Shown piece after piece: positions 18,681-27,294 of a DNA stretch of 64,000 nt. The translations under genes and the position numbers were made by a program. The notes under the pieces were generated by a model. The model worked only from the letters and a program-made list of their open reading frames with translations, searched no databases and was not told the DNA's origin. Source of the stretch: Weissella bombi (GTDB taxonomy: Bacteria; Bacillota; Bacilli; Lactobacillales; Lactobacillaceae); contig NZ_FMAO01000005.1 in the NCBI RefSeq assembly GCF_900094835.1, positions 1 to 64,000 on the forward strand, written 5' to 3'. The number at the start of each line of letters is the position of its first letter. The first letter of the stretch is position 1.

Positions 18681-19496
18681 TTAATGATTAATTGTTATTG
18701 ATGCATATTCACCAGTTAGTTTCAATGCTTTATTTTGATCACCAGTCACGTAATCAGTCTCACCTTGATCTTTATTGTCTACCTCAAGATCACTGTCCCT
18801 ATTAATCACCTTCATGCCGGGGACAACAATATTCTTTAATGTAATATCTGAATTATCACTCTTAATTTCGCTAGCTTCCTTTAGTGTTAGTCGCTCAGCA
18901 TTAAAGGTAGCGTCATCACCATTTACATGCAACTGATTTGCAGTAACATCTTTTAGACGATAATTACTTGATTCACCGTTCATACTGATTTTATCAGCAT
19001 GTAATGATTGTAAACGAACACCACCATAATAATTCGTAATAGCGACATTTTTAGCTGAAATGCCTTTCGTTACAACACCGCTACCTTCTGTTCTAACTGA
19101 TAATTGATCTAAATTAACACCACGAGGTACCGTAATCGTTAACTTCTGACTTGATGGTTCAATACCAAACATAGCTCGATCACGATCGTGCATTGTAACC
19201 TTCAAATCATCATTATCGGCATGCAATTTAAATTGATCAATATTTGTATAACGACCCGAAACATGCCAATCGTCACCCTGCACCAACTTCACAATACTGT
19301 TCGAGCCACCATTAATGATTAATTTTTTGTACTGATGGTCTGCAAGTGTTTTATTAAATTTATGTGTCTTAACAATTTTGGGCCCGTTATCCCAAGTAAT
19401 TGCTGTATTAGCACCCGTAGATAGACCAGTAACTACCATTACGCCACCAACAACCATGACGCTACCACCAGTAATTAATGCTGCTTTTAATCCCAT
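18681..19496 (-). CDS. DUF4097-type putative adhesin / envelope protein
   Basis: About 271 residues from ATG 19496 (AGGGGG 9 bases upstream and 1 bp after the previous stop; ATG 19517 inside the previous gene is the alternative). One N-terminal membrane segment (~5-25) is followed by a right-handed beta-type repeat region with successive short strands (KLTITVPRGV, LDQLSVRTEGSG, NVAITNYYGGVRL), typical of the DUF4097 family. Third gene of the padR operon. Such operons are usually linked to envelope stress; specific function unknown. Confidence 0.82.
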   Translation of the reverse strand: MGLKAALITGGSVMVVGGVMVVTGLSTGANTAITWDNGPKIVKTHKFNKTLADHQYKKLIINGGSNSIVKLVQGDDWHVSGRYTNIDQFKLHADNDDLKVTMHDRDRAMFGIEPSSQKLTITVPRGVNLDQLSVRTEGSGVVTKGISAKNVAITNYYGGVRLQSLHADKISMNGESSNYRLKDVTANQLHVNGDDATFNAERLTLKEASEIKSDNSDITLKNIVVPGMKVINRDSDLEVDNKDQGETDYVTGDQNKALKLTGEYASITINH

Positions 19497-19497
19497 C

Positions 19498-20115
19498 TTA
19501 ACGTGCCCCCTTAACATTATTTTTACTCAAATAACGGTTACCTACCCATTTGATAAATGTTACTAACACTTCAAATAGCCAGTGTGTTATACGCCAAACG
19601 ATTGGTGCAAAGAAGATAACGGCACCAGTCAATAACAAACCTGCCCCGATATAGAAGACACCTGTTGCAACTGACTGCCAAAGTAAAATAACACCATTAA
19701 TAAAGGCAATCAAGCCACCTGCCAACACACCAATAATACCAACGTAAATACCAAATATAATACCTAAGAAACCAATTACCGCAGCAAATAAAATACCAAT
19801 TAATCCAATTGCAACCGGTATTAATATTGGTGAAGCAAACAAGCCTAGGATTACTAACCAGACTAAATTCATCCGATTTTTTGTGCGCGTACTACGTGTC
19901 ACTGTTTCATCAGAAATTTCATCATTTTCGATAAAATATTCAATTTTTAACGAACGAGCAAATTGCTTAGGCGTACCATATTTTTCTTCAATTTCTGCCA
20001 TGGAATAACCGGCATCTAACATTTGTTCTTCATAAAATTGTAATAGTTCTTCCCGCTCATCAGTCGGTAGATCCTTTAGATACGATCTCACATTCTCTAA
20101 ATACTCTTTAATCAT
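19498..20115 (-). CDS. DUF1700/HAAS-domain membrane protein
   Basis: 205 residues from ATG 20115 (GGAGGAG RBS); it overlaps the padR stop by 8 bp. The N-terminal HAAS motif (residues 1-60: EYLENVRSYLKDLPTDER, then YGTPKQFARSL) is typical of proteins that partner PadR-like regulators. Three to four transmembrane helices follow (~78-190). Probably a membrane sensor or modulator in the same envelope-response unit. The longer in-frame extension upstream lies inside padR and has no RBS. Confidence 0.88.
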   Translation of the reverse strand: MIKEYLENVRSYLKDLPTDEREELLQFYEEQMLDAGYSMAEIEEKYGTPKQFARSLKIEYFIENDEISDETVTRSTRTKNRMNLVWLVILGLFASPILIPVAIGLIGILFAAVIGFLGIIFGIYVGIIGVLAGGLIAFINGVILLWQSVATGVFYIGAGLLLTGAVIFFAPIVWRITHWLFEVLVTFIKWVGNRYLSKNNVKGAR

Positions 20116-20422
20116 TACTCTCCTCCAATAACGAATCAACTGCCGCTCTAAATGATGCCCACGAGTGAATAATTTCTTGCAGATGACCCCGACCAATATC
20201 CGTTATGTGATAATAACGTCGATTACGCCCTTCAAAAGGTTTGTCATATGTTTCTAGATAGCCATCACGTTTTAGCCGTCTAAGCACTGGATACATGGTG
20301 GATTCGCTTACCCCTAGTAACTCTTGCATTGCCTTGGTAATAATATATCCATATGTATCTTCTTTAGTTAATACTGCTAATACTGAGCCATCTAGTACCA
20401 CTGTTGGTACCTGAATATTCAT
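20108..20422 (-). CDS. PadR-family transcriptional regulator
   Basis: 104 residues, the size of PadR subfamily 2 proteins. Winged helix: YGYIITKAMQELLGVSESTMYPVLRRLKRDGYLETY (~24-59) with the conserved TMYPVLRRL recognition region and the wing RNRRYYHITDIG. C-terminal dimerisation helix ~80-104. First gene of a three-gene operon with DUF1700 and DUF4097 proteins. A palindrome overlapping its own promoter suggests autorepression. Confidence 0.93.
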   Translation of the reverse strand: MNIQVPTVVLDGSVLAVLTKEDTYGYIITKAMQELLGVSESTMYPVLRRLKRDGYLETYDKPFEGRNRRYYHITDIGRGHLQEIIHSWASFRAAVDSLLEESND

Positions 20423-20458
20423 GGCTGTTCTCCTTATTTTCCTATGTTATATTTCGTA

Positions 20459-20494
20459 TACCATTATATTATATGACATATAATGGTATGTCAA
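20459..20494 (-). promoter_or_regulatory. padR promoter with overlapping palindromic operator
   Basis: -35 TTGACA (20489-20494) with a -10 TAATAT (20466-20471, 17-bp spacer) on the minus strand. An inverted repeat TACCATTATAT, 8-bp spacer, ATATAATGGTA (20459-20488) covers the -10 and the whole spacer. Arm-N8-arm geometry is typical for PadR-family operators. Confidence 0.72.
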
Positions 20495-20537
20495 GGATAC
20501 CGCTTGTCTTTTTTTAAGTTATATTTATTAAACAAAA

Positions 20538-20576
20538 AAACGTAAAGATAATACTCAAAGTACTATCCTTACGTTT
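20538..20576 (-). terminator. mntH: mntH terminator
   Basis: AAACGTAAGGATAGTAC pairs imperfectly with its complement around a short loop, followed on the minus strand by TTTTTTTG. 27 bp after mntH. Confidence 0.85.
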
Positions 20577-20602
20577 AATTTTTATACTCGTAGTTAACCT
20601 TA

Positions 20603-21997
20603 TTAACCAAACATTTGACCAATAATTTGGAAAATCAATTGGATATTCAAAGCTGTCAAAACAATGAAAATAATCCAAGCTAACCAAGTCATCCACTTTG
20701 GATTAGCAAAATCATCACCCATAACCTTCTTTGAAGAAGTAAAGGCAATTAGCGGTGCCATTGCAAATGGTAACGCAACTGATAAGAAGACCTGTGAATA
20801 AACAAGTAATTGATCAAGCTTTCCTTCATCACCACCATAAATCAATGTAAAGGCAACGACTGGAATCAAAGCTAGACCACGCGTAATCACACGACGTAAC
20901 CACATAGGTACCTTCAAGTGTAAGAAACCACCCATGATAACTTCACCTGTCAAAGTTCCAGTAATTGTTGAATTTTGTCCTGATGCTAACAATGCAACAG
21001 CAAACAATGTTGATAGAACTGGCGAAGCAATTGCACCGGCAATACTGCTATCACCCAAAGCATTATACATTTGACCGAATGTACCAACTGAATCACCATG
21101 GCCAAAGAACAATGAAGCTCCTAAAATCAACAAGAATGAGTTAATAATGAAGGCTAACGACAATTGGATATTTGAATCCCATGTCATAAAACGAACACCT
21201 TCTTTTAGCTCTGCTTTATTATCACGGTTCACATTACGTGTTTGTGAAATTGATGAGTGTAAGTACAAATTATGCGGCATAACTGTTGCCCCAATAATTC
21301 CTAATGTCATCACTAATGGTGAATCAGCACCATGAATACCAGTTGTGCTAACTGCTTGAATTTGTGGTAGATAACCACCAAACAATGCTACCATGTTAGG
21401 ATCTGACGAAACGACTAAGTATCCGAAAATAAATAAAATCGTTAAAATAAGCGTTACAACAATAGCTTCAATTTTTCGGAATCCAAAACGCATCAACAAC
21501 AATAACAAGACAACATCCAAAGCCGTTGTCAAAACAGATGCAATCATTGACCAACCAAATAACAAGTGTAGCGCAATCGCACCACCAATGACTTCGGCAA
21601 TATCAGTGGCCATCAAAGCAAGCTCACTAATAACCCATAAAATAATACCACCAGTTTTGTTGGTACGATTTCTAGTAGCTTGCGCTAAGTCTTCGTGCTT
21701 AACCATCCCCAACTTACCAGCCATGTATTGTAGCATCATCGCAATTAATGATGAAATCAAAACAACTGATAACAACGTGTAATGATAGGTCGCACCACCA
21801 GTAACTGATGTTACCCAATTACCTGGATCCATATACCCTACGGCAACTAATGCTCCTGGACCTGAGAAAGTCCATAGTTTACGCCAAAATGAACCACTTT
21901 TAGGTATCTCCACTGAGCCGTTCACATCGCCAAGACTATCATCATCAGCTGTGCTTTGAATCAAGCCTTTCTTTTCTGTCACTTCTTCTTCAGACAT
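20603..21997 (-). CDS. mntH: Nramp-family divalent metal (Mn2+) transporter
   Basis: 464 residues with about 11 transmembrane helices and a hydrophilic N-terminus (~1-45). It has the Nramp signatures YMDPGNW (~55-61, metal-site Asp/Asn in TM1) and MPHNLYLHS (~240-248, TM6). It imports Mn2+ (and possibly Fe2+/Cd2+) with protons across the plasma membrane. LAB often carry several copies, so calling this MntH is safe but its isoform is not. RBS TAGGAGG. No MntR box could be recognised upstream, though a DtxR/MntR-type regulator is encoded at 53719-54375. Confidence 0.93.
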   Translation of the reverse strand: MSEEEVTEKKGLIQSTADDDSLGDVNGSVEIPKSGSFWRKLWTFSGPGALVAVGYMDPGNWVTSVTGGATYHYTLLSVVLISSLIAMMLQYMAGKLGMVKHEDLAQATRNRTNKTGGIILWVISELALMATDIAEVIGGAIALHLLFGWSMIASVLTTALDVVLLLLLMRFGFRKIEAIVVTLILTILFIFGYLVVSSDPNMVALFGGYLPQIQAVSTTGIHGADSPLVMTLGIIGATVMPHNLYLHSSISQTRNVNRDNKAELKEGVRFMTWDSNIQLSLAFIINSFLLILGASLFFGHGDSVGTFGQMYNALGDSSIAGAIASPVLSTLFAVALLASGQNSTITGTLTGEVIMGGFLHLKVPMWLRRVITRGLALIPVVAFTLIYGGDEGKLDQLLVYSQVFLSVALPFAMAPLIAFTSSKKVMGDDFANPKWMTWLAWIIFIVLTALNIQLIFQIIGQMFG

Positions 21998-22386
21998 GAC
22001 AACCTCCTAAGATAAAAATCGTCGTCGTAAGGTCATCCCAGTGTACTATTTACTTTTTGTATATAGTGCTAAATAAAATTCATAAAGATTTTCGTTCAAC
22101 TTGGTTGTTGAAAGCTTATGACTTTTACTTAACCGGGAATTTTCTCACCCGCAGTGAATATGTTACGCTTTTGTCAAACAAGATGCAACCATTTATTTTC
22201 TTTGATTTTATTTTTTTTACGTACAATCGCTAAAAAGTTTATCGATAAACTCTTTATAATTTTACCATAGACTAAATTATTTTAGATGATACGTGAAAAA
22301 CATCAATAAAAAGCGCCTATTCTAATGAAACTTAAGAATAGGCGCTCATATTTATTTACTTTTCTAACATCAATTGTTTTATTTTC
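21998..22386. other. 389-bp intergenic region with palindrome
   Basis: It holds the mntH leader/promoter and the terminator of the DUF1456 gene. AGTTTATCGATAAACT (22236-22251) is a perfect 16-bp palindrome of unknown role. No yybP-ykoY (Mn2+) riboswitch, tRNA or small ORF could be recognised; the mntH promoter is not obvious (possible -35 TTGAAC near 22100). Confidence 0.5.
22312..22346 (-). terminator. Terminator of DUF1456 gene
   Basis: 12-bp perfect stem AGCGCCTATTCT with its complement, followed on the minus strand by TTTTTATTG; 41 bp past the stop. Confidence 0.9.
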
Positions 22387-22872
22387 TTAACGTAAAGCTT
22401 CAGCCATTCCAATTAATAATTTACGCATAAACTGATCACCTGCCACTAAATATTTCGGATGTGACTTACGCCGGACCATAGCCCCTACTTCACCTTTAGT
22501 AACTTTAAAATCAGCTGCCTGCCAAAAGGCTAACAAATCTTCAACTGTATAGGACATCGCAATTTTCAACTTTTTAATAACAACATTATTAATATCACTA
22601 TCTCGTTGCATACTATAATCTTGCGGTGCTACAGAACCATCTTCATTTTTCTTATGCCCACGTTGCGATATGATTAGACCATTCATAAATTTTTCTAAGT
22701 CATGCCGTGATAATTGCGCATCACGCGCACTATCTTGTGCAGGCTTTGCGATAATTGCTAAAAATTCAGCCTTTGTTAAATTCAAATCACCTAATTTGAA
22801 AATGGTTAACATATCTTTAGTACTAATATTGAAAATATATTGTAAACGCCGAACGATATCATTATTATGCAT
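22387..22872 (-). CDS. DUF1456 family protein (YehS-like)
   Basis: 161 residues. Two tandem copies of the same ~70-residue helical module: NNDIVRRLQYIFNISTKDMLTIF (residues ~3-25) and NNVVIKKLKIAMSYTVEDLLAFW (~95-117), each followed by a KxE..A(I/M)(I/V) segment. This is the DUF1456 (YehS) layout. Function unknown in the family; cytoplasmic. Single-gene unit with its own terminator. Confidence 0.85.
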   Translation of the reverse strand: MHNNDIVRRLQYIFNISTKDMLTIFKLGDLNLTKAEFLAIIAKPAQDSARDAQLSRHDLEKFMNGLIISQRGHKKNEDGSVAPQDYSMQRDSDINNVVIKKLKIAMSYTVEDLLAFWQAADFKVTKGEVGAMVRRKSHPKYLVAGDQFMRKLLIGMAEALR

Positions 22873-22903
22873 TTAATGCTTAACTTCTTTCCTTTTTTAT
22901 AAA

Positions 22904-22948
22904 AAAATTGTTTATTTTCGTCTTATTACCTTGAAAATAAACAATTTT
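22904..22948 (-). terminator. Terminator of aldo/keto reductase gene
   Basis: 16-bp perfect stem AAAATTGTTTATTTTC with its complement around a 13-nt loop, followed on the minus strand by TTTTTTTAT (partly the stem end). Confidence 0.8.
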
Positions 22949-22951
22949 AAT

Positions 22952-23941
22952 TTATCCCTTTAGGATTTGGTCAATTTTACCTAGCTCTTCTGCTGACAAA
23001 GTCATGTTGTCAGCAACCTTAACGTTGTCCAACAAATGGTCAACTGAAGAAGCACCAATCACAATTGAAGGTACTCGCTTATCTCGCAACAACCAAGCCA
23101 TTGCTAGTTGTGCCAAGGTTTGTCCACGATCAGCTGCAATCTTATTTAGTGCATTAAGTTTAGCAACTGCCCCTTCGGGATCATCTTGAATAAATGAATT
23201 TGTGCGATGTAATGGCATGTCCGCAGGAATACCATCCAAATAACGATCTGTTAACAAGCCTTCTGCCAATGGACCGTATGCAATTAGTCCTGCATGATGC
23301 GCATCCAAAGTACCTAACATATCATCTTCTTCAGCTTCACGATTGAACATGTTATACGACATTTGGTTACCAATAAACGGCGTATGCAATTCATCAAATA
23401 TTTTTGAAATTTCAGCCACTTGTTCAGTTGTGTAATTAGATACGCCAACGTATAGCGCCTTTCCTTGACGAACCATCAAATCAAGTGCTTCGGCCGTTTC
23501 ACGCAAGTTAGTATTAGGATCCCAGCGGTGCGCATAAAAGATATCCACATAGTCCAAATGCATGCGCTGTAATGACAAATCTAAGGCAGCCGTCAAAGTC
23601 TTCTTACCTGAAAACTCACCTAGCGGACCAGGCCACATATGATAACCAGCCTTAGTTGTAATCACTAATTCATTACGATATGGCTTCAAATCTTTTTCAT
23701 ATACTGCACCAAACGTTTCTTCAGCAGTTCCGTTTGATGGCCCATAATTAGAAGCATTATCAAAAGAAAAGATACCATTATCAAATGCCTTTAAAATAAC
23801 CTCACGTGAATTAGATAATGGCATTTGATCGCCTAAATTACGCCATAATCCAAATGACAGAGCTGGCAAAATTAAGCCAGAATCTGAAACTCGACGATAT
23901 GGCATAACGTCATAACGATTATCTGCTGCTGCATAAACCAT
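22952..23941 (-). CDS. Aldo/keto reductase (YghZ-like)
   Basis: 329 residues from ATG 23941 (GGAGG 7 bases upstream; an upstream ATG at 23962 has no RBS). AKR TIM-barrel with FDNASNYGPSNGTAEETFG (~46-64, catalytic Asp/Tyr), Lys in VITTKAGY (~87) and His in IFYAHRWDPN (~124). The length and the MPYRRVSDSGLILPALSFGLW start match the YghZ/methylglyoxal-reductase subgroup. It reduces aldehydes with NADPH; exact substrate unknown. It lies 25 bp after the PRPP-synthetase-like gene and is probably co-transcribed. Confidence 0.9.
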   Translation of the reverse strand: MVYAAADNRYDVMPYRRVSDSGLILPALSFGLWRNLGDQMPLSNSREVILKAFDNGIFSFDNASNYGPSNGTAEETFGAVYEKDLKPYRNELVITTKAGYHMWPGPLGEFSGKKTLTAALDLSLQRMHLDYVDIFYAHRWDPNTNLRETAEALDLMVRQGKALYVGVSNYTTEQVAEISKIFDELHTPFIGNQMSYNMFNREAEEDDMLGTLDAHHAGLIAYGPLAEGLLTDRYLDGIPADMPLHRTNSFIQDDPEGAVAKLNALNKIAADRGQTLAQLAMAWLLRDKRVPSIVIGASSVDHLLDNVKVADNMTLSAEELGKIDQILKG

Positions 23942-23966
23942 GATTGTACCTCCAAAATTCAATTAA

Positions 23967-24941
23967 TTAGTAAATATTAACATCTGGATTATTACTTGAA
24001 CGTAGTAAAACATCGATACGATTATTATCGTGAATACGCTGGATAGCTTCTGCTAGTAATGGCGCAACAGACAATACCGTAAACTTTGCACTTTGCTTTT
24101 CTTCTGGAATATCAATTGTATCCGTAAAAATGTAACGTTCAATATTATCATCTACATCTAAGTTTTGCGCAGCATCCCCTGATAGAACTGGATGAGTTGC
24201 TGCAACATAAACTTCAGTTGCACCATTAGCTAATAATGCTCGAGCTGTCATTTGCACACGGTAACCCGTATCAACAATATCATCAACAATAACAGCACGA
24301 CGACCCTTAACGTCACCGACAATTGCATCCTTTGATTCTGGGTTAGTCATAGCGACATTGTCATTAACAATTCCCCATGGCGACTTTAGAATATCCGCAA
24401 ATGTTCGTGCACGTCCAGCACCAGTATGATCTGGTGAAACAATCACCAAATCATCTGTTAACTTACGACTATAAAAGTAATCAGTCAATAGTGGTGCTGC
24501 TTTTAAATGATCCACAGGAATATCAAAGAATCCTTGCAATTGCTGAGCATGTAGATCAATAGAGACAACTCGGTCGACTCCATTCATTTCAATTAGTGAA
24601 GCGACCATTTTAGCAGTAATTGGTTCGCGGGATTTTGCTTTACGATCTTGACGTGCATAACCCATGTATGGAATAACTAAGTTGATTTGTCCCGCTGAAG
24701 AACGGCGTAGCGCATCAACCACAATCATTATTTCCATGAATGAGTCATTTACTTCTTCAGCAATCGGAGCAATAACATAAACGTCATCCCCACGAATACT
24801 TTCTTGAACTCGTTCATAAATTTCACCATCAGCAAAGCGTTGAATATCAACTGGTGTCAATGGTATGTTTAGCTCTTCGGCTACAGATTTTGCTAGAACA
24901 TTATTTGTACTTAGTCCCAACAATGTTATTTGAGATTCCAC
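23967..24941 (-). CDS. PRPP-synthetase-like protein with altered active-site loops
   Basis: 324 residues from GTG 24941 (GGAGG upstream; family N-terminus starts here). Ribose-phosphate pyrophosphokinase fold: FADGEIYERV, ATP-binding MGYARQDRKAKSREPI (~118-133), SIDLHAQQLQGFFDIPVDHL. Two key loops differ from canonical Prs: the flexible catalytic loop, normally with KRR, reads NDNVAMTNPES (~190-200), and the PRPP loop, normally DDxxDTAGT, reads DDIVDTGYR (~211-219). Either a second, non-housekeeping PRPP synthetase of LAB or a regulatory paralogue; a canonical prs probably lies elsewhere. Confidence 0.85.
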   Translation of the reverse strand: MESQITLLGLSTNNVLAKSVAEELNIPLTPVDIQRFADGEIYERVQESIRGDDVYVIAPIAEEVNDSFMEIMIVVDALRRSSAGQINLVIPYMGYARQDRKAKSREPITAKMVASLIEMNGVDRVVSIDLHAQQLQGFFDIPVDHLKAAPLLTDYFYSRKLTDDLVIVSPDHTGAGRARTFADILKSPWGIVNDNVAMTNPESKDAIVGDVKGRRAVIVDDIVDTGYRVQMTARALLANGATEVYVAATHPVLSGDAAQNLDVDDNIERYIFTDTIDIPEEKQSAKFTVLSVAPLLAEAIQRIHDNNRIDVLLRSSNNPDVNIY

Positions 24942-25063
24942 GAACGAATGCCTCCATTTCTCATCCTTACTTCTCGTCCCCTTTATTTTACCAAAAGATA
25001 GCATATTACGGTATCCTTTATATTTCATTGCCAAACTAAAATTTTGTGTTTTTTAAGTTTAAT

Positions 25064-25092
25064 TTGCAAATAACTTCCATTCCCCCTATACT
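25064..25092 (+). promoter_or_regulatory. ykoE: Promoter of ykoEDC leader
   Basis: -35 TTGCAA (25064-25069), 17-bp spacer, -10 TATACT (25087-25092), placing transcription start just before the TPP aptamer. Confidence 0.75.
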
Positions 25093-25094
25093 AA

Positions 25095-25188
25095 AACAAG
25101 CGAATCAAATAAGCTGGGGTGCCAAGAGCTGGCTGAGAAAATACCCATAGAACCTGAGCAATGTAATTTTGCTAGGGAGCTTCTTGTT
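25095..25188 (+). ncRNA. TPP riboswitch (THI box)
   Basis: The conserved TPP-aptamer blocks occur in order: GGGGTGCC, GGCTGAGA, ATACCC, GAACCTGA and CTAGGGA. P1 pairs AAGCT (25111-25115) with AGCTT (25178-25182), extended by AACAAG/CTTGTT. It binds thiamine pyrophosphate and switches off the downstream transporter genes through the terminator that follows. Confidence 0.95.
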
Positions 25189-25206
25189 TATCATGACAGT
25201 AAACAA

Positions 25207-25255
25207 CCCCAGTGCCCGCACAGACATGTGTCTTTGCGGTACTGGGGCTTTTTTT
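25207..25255 (+). terminator. Riboswitch-controlled terminator before ykoE
   Basis: CCCCAGT (25207-25213) pairs with ACTGGGG (25241-25247), CCGCA with TGCGG, and an inner AGACA/TGTCT hairpin caps it. CTTTTTTT follows. It lies between the TPP aptamer and ykoE, so control is by transcription attenuation. Confidence 0.9.
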
Positions 25256-25310
25256 GCTACCAAAGCTTCGGCGATTCGATTACATTATTTTAAGGAGGTT
25301 TGCAATTATT

Positions 25311-25874
25311 ATGCAAACAGTTAATGAATCAAAGGCAAAGTGGTCACTACGAGATGTTATTTTTCTAGCAATCATTGCCATCTTTTTCGGAGTTATTTTT
25401 GAAGTATGGAGTGCAGCTTATTATGCAGTAGCAGCAACTCCACTAAAGCCTTACGCCAATGACTTAACTTTAGGTGTTTGGTTAATGGCCGCACCACTAG
25501 CCGGTGCCATTTTACAAAAAGTTGGGAGCTCATTACTAGGTGAAGTTTTAGCGGCTGCCGTTGAAATGATGCTATTTTCAAGTTGGGGTGCCGCAAATCT
25601 AATTTCTGGTTTCATTCAAGGTATTGGAACCGAACTTGGTTTTGCTGCAACTGGTTATAAAAACTGGGGTAAGCTCGGTTTGACATTCTCTGTTATTACA
25701 ACAACTATCGTAACCTTTATTTGGGACTTATTTAATAGTGGTTATGCCGATTATAAGCCAAGCTTGATGATTACCCTATTCATCATTCGTCTAATATCAG
25801 CCGGTTTCTTTGGTGGTGTATTAGTTTATTATATTCAAAAATTAGTTGCCAAATCTGGTGTATTAAAACATTAA
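25311..25874 (+). CDS. ykoE: YkoE, membrane component of thiamine/HMP ECF transporter
   Basis: 187 residues from ATG 25311 (AAGGAGGT upstream). About five transmembrane helices; the conserved YkoE segments FFGVIFEVWSAAYYAV (~27-42) and GFIQGIGTELGFA (~100-112) are present. In ykoEDC systems YkoE acts as the substrate-specific (S) subunit for the thiamine precursor HMP or thiamine. It lies directly behind a TPP riboswitch, which supports the assignment. An in-frame extension back to 25212 would run through the terminator hairpin and is rejected. Confidence 0.94.
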   Translation: MQTVNESKAKWSLRDVIFLAIIAIFFGVIFEVWSAAYYAVAATPLKPYANDLTLGVWLMAAPLAGAILQKVGSSLLGEVLAAAVEMMLFSSWGAANLISGFIQGIGTELGFAATGYKNWGKLGLTFSVITTTIVTFIWDLFNSGYADYKPSLMITLFIIRLISAGFFGGVLVYYIQKLVAKSGVLKH

Positions 25875-25878
25875 GCTT

Positions 25879-27294
25879 ATGACAAATTTACAAGTTGAAA
25901 ATTTTAGTTTTGCGTATGTTGATAATCAGCCAAATGTCCTAAATCAAATAAATTGGTCTCCACAAAACGGATCATTTAATCTGCTAATTGGTCCTTCTGG
26001 ATCTGGTAAATCTACTTTGTTAAAAGCAATGGCTGGTTTGCTACCAAAATTTGGTGGTGTTATTACTAATGGACAAATTTTATTAAATAATGAGCCGATT
26101 CAACCGATTGTACCTTTTGAAAGGGCAAAACGAATTGCTATGCTCTTTCAAAATCCAGACCGTCAATTTGCAATGCGAACCCCTCGCTTGCAACTAGTAT
26201 TTGCATTAGAAAATCTCCAACTGTCAGCTGATAATATCAAAAAACGTGTACCATTAGCACTTACTGCACTGCACTTAAATGATATCGCAGATCAAGACCT
26301 ATTAACCCTATCAGGCGGTGAAAAACAACGAGTTGCCTTAGCCGTTGTTCTAGCAATGGATAGTGACATTATTTTACTAGATGAACCTTTTGCTAGTGTT
26401 GACCCGGTGGCACGTTTGTCTTTGCTAGCTGATTTGAAGAAATTGCAAACAGAACAGCATAAGACCATTATCGTTTCCGACCACGATTTATCTGGTTATG
26501 AAAACCTAGTTGATTACTTATACGCTATCGATACGGAAACCGGTACATTGGCACAACAACCATTGTCTAAACTAGATAACTTACCTGTGGTGACACCATT
26601 TTATGGCTTACCACAGGTAAATGGTCACCTTAGTTGGCATCAGCTAACTTTAAACGTTGGTAAACGTCGCACACTACTAGCAGATAGTTCTTTTACTCTA
26701 CCAAATGGACAAATCGGTTTATTATCTGGTGCCAATGGTATCGGTAAATCTACTTTATTTAAGGCATTAGGTCATCAGATAAAGTATGAGGGACAAATCA
26801 ATTGGGACGCACAAGATACACGTAAAATTAAATTAAAAAATTGGTCTAAACAAGTCGCATTGATTTTCCAATCGGCAACTGATCAATTCGTTAAAATGAC
26901 GGTACAAGAAGAAATTATGTTATCACAACAGCACAGTTTAGCAGCGACTTATTGGACGGATGATCGTATTCAAACAGCCTTAACTATTTTACATTTGGAT
27001 TATTTATTAGATCATGTCGTTTACCAACTATCAGGTGGGCAACAAAAAAAGCTCCAAGTGCTAAGCATGTTAATCATGGGCCAACCCGTTTTGCTATTAG
27101 ATGAGCCACTGGCCGGGCTCGACAGCGAGTCTGTTCAAGTTGTCATGCAATTAATCCGTGATAGCATTCTTGCAACACAAACCAGTGTCCTAATGATTTC
27201 TCATCAACGCACTGGTTTAGCTGAATTTATCGATTATGAACTGGTATTCAAGAACCAATCGTTATCACTAATTGGGGAGGCGCCAAATGTTTAA
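25879..27294 (+). CDS. ykoD: YkoD, double ABC ATPase of thiamine/HMP transporter
   Basis: 471 residues with two ABC domains. Domain 1: Walker A GPSGSGKST (~38-46), signature LSGGEKQ (~146), Walker B DIILLDEPFA. Domain 2: Walker A GANGIGKST (~288-296), signature LSGGQQKK (~386), Walker B VLLLDEPLAGLD. It energises YkoE/YkoC. It starts 4 bp after the ykoE stop without a clear RBS, so translation is probably coupled. Its end overlaps ykoC by 8 bp. Confidence 0.95.
   Translation: MTNLQVENFSFAYVDNQPNVLNQINWSPQNGSFNLLIGPSGSGKSTLLKAMAGLLPKFGGVITNGQILLNNEPIQPIVPFERAKRIAMLFQNPDRQFAMRTPRLQLVFALENLQLSADNIKKRVPLALTALHLNDIADQDLLTLSGGEKQRVALAVVLAMDSDIILLDEPFASVDPVARLSLLADLKKLQTEQHKTIIVSDHDLSGYENLVDYLYAIDTETGTLAQQPLSKLDNLPVVTPFYGLPQVNGHLSWHQLTLNVGKRRTLLADSSFTLPNGQIGLLSGANGIGKSTLFKALGHQIKYEGQINWDAQDTRKIKLKNWSKQVALIFQSATDQFVKMTVQEEIMLSQQHSLAATYWTDDRIQTALTILHLDYLLDHVVYQLSGGQQKKLQVLSMLIMGQPVLLLDEPLAGLDSESVQVVMQLIRDSILATQTSVLMISHQRTGLAEFIDYELVFKNQSLSLIGEAPNV

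Noticed and set aside
21998-22386. Possible yybP-ykoY (Mn2+) riboswitch before mntH
   Set aside because: The conserved aptamer blocks were looked for on the minus strand and not found.
25212-25310. N-terminal extension of ykoE
   Set aside because: It would translate through the riboswitch terminator; ATG 25311 has AAGGAGGT and fits the family start.
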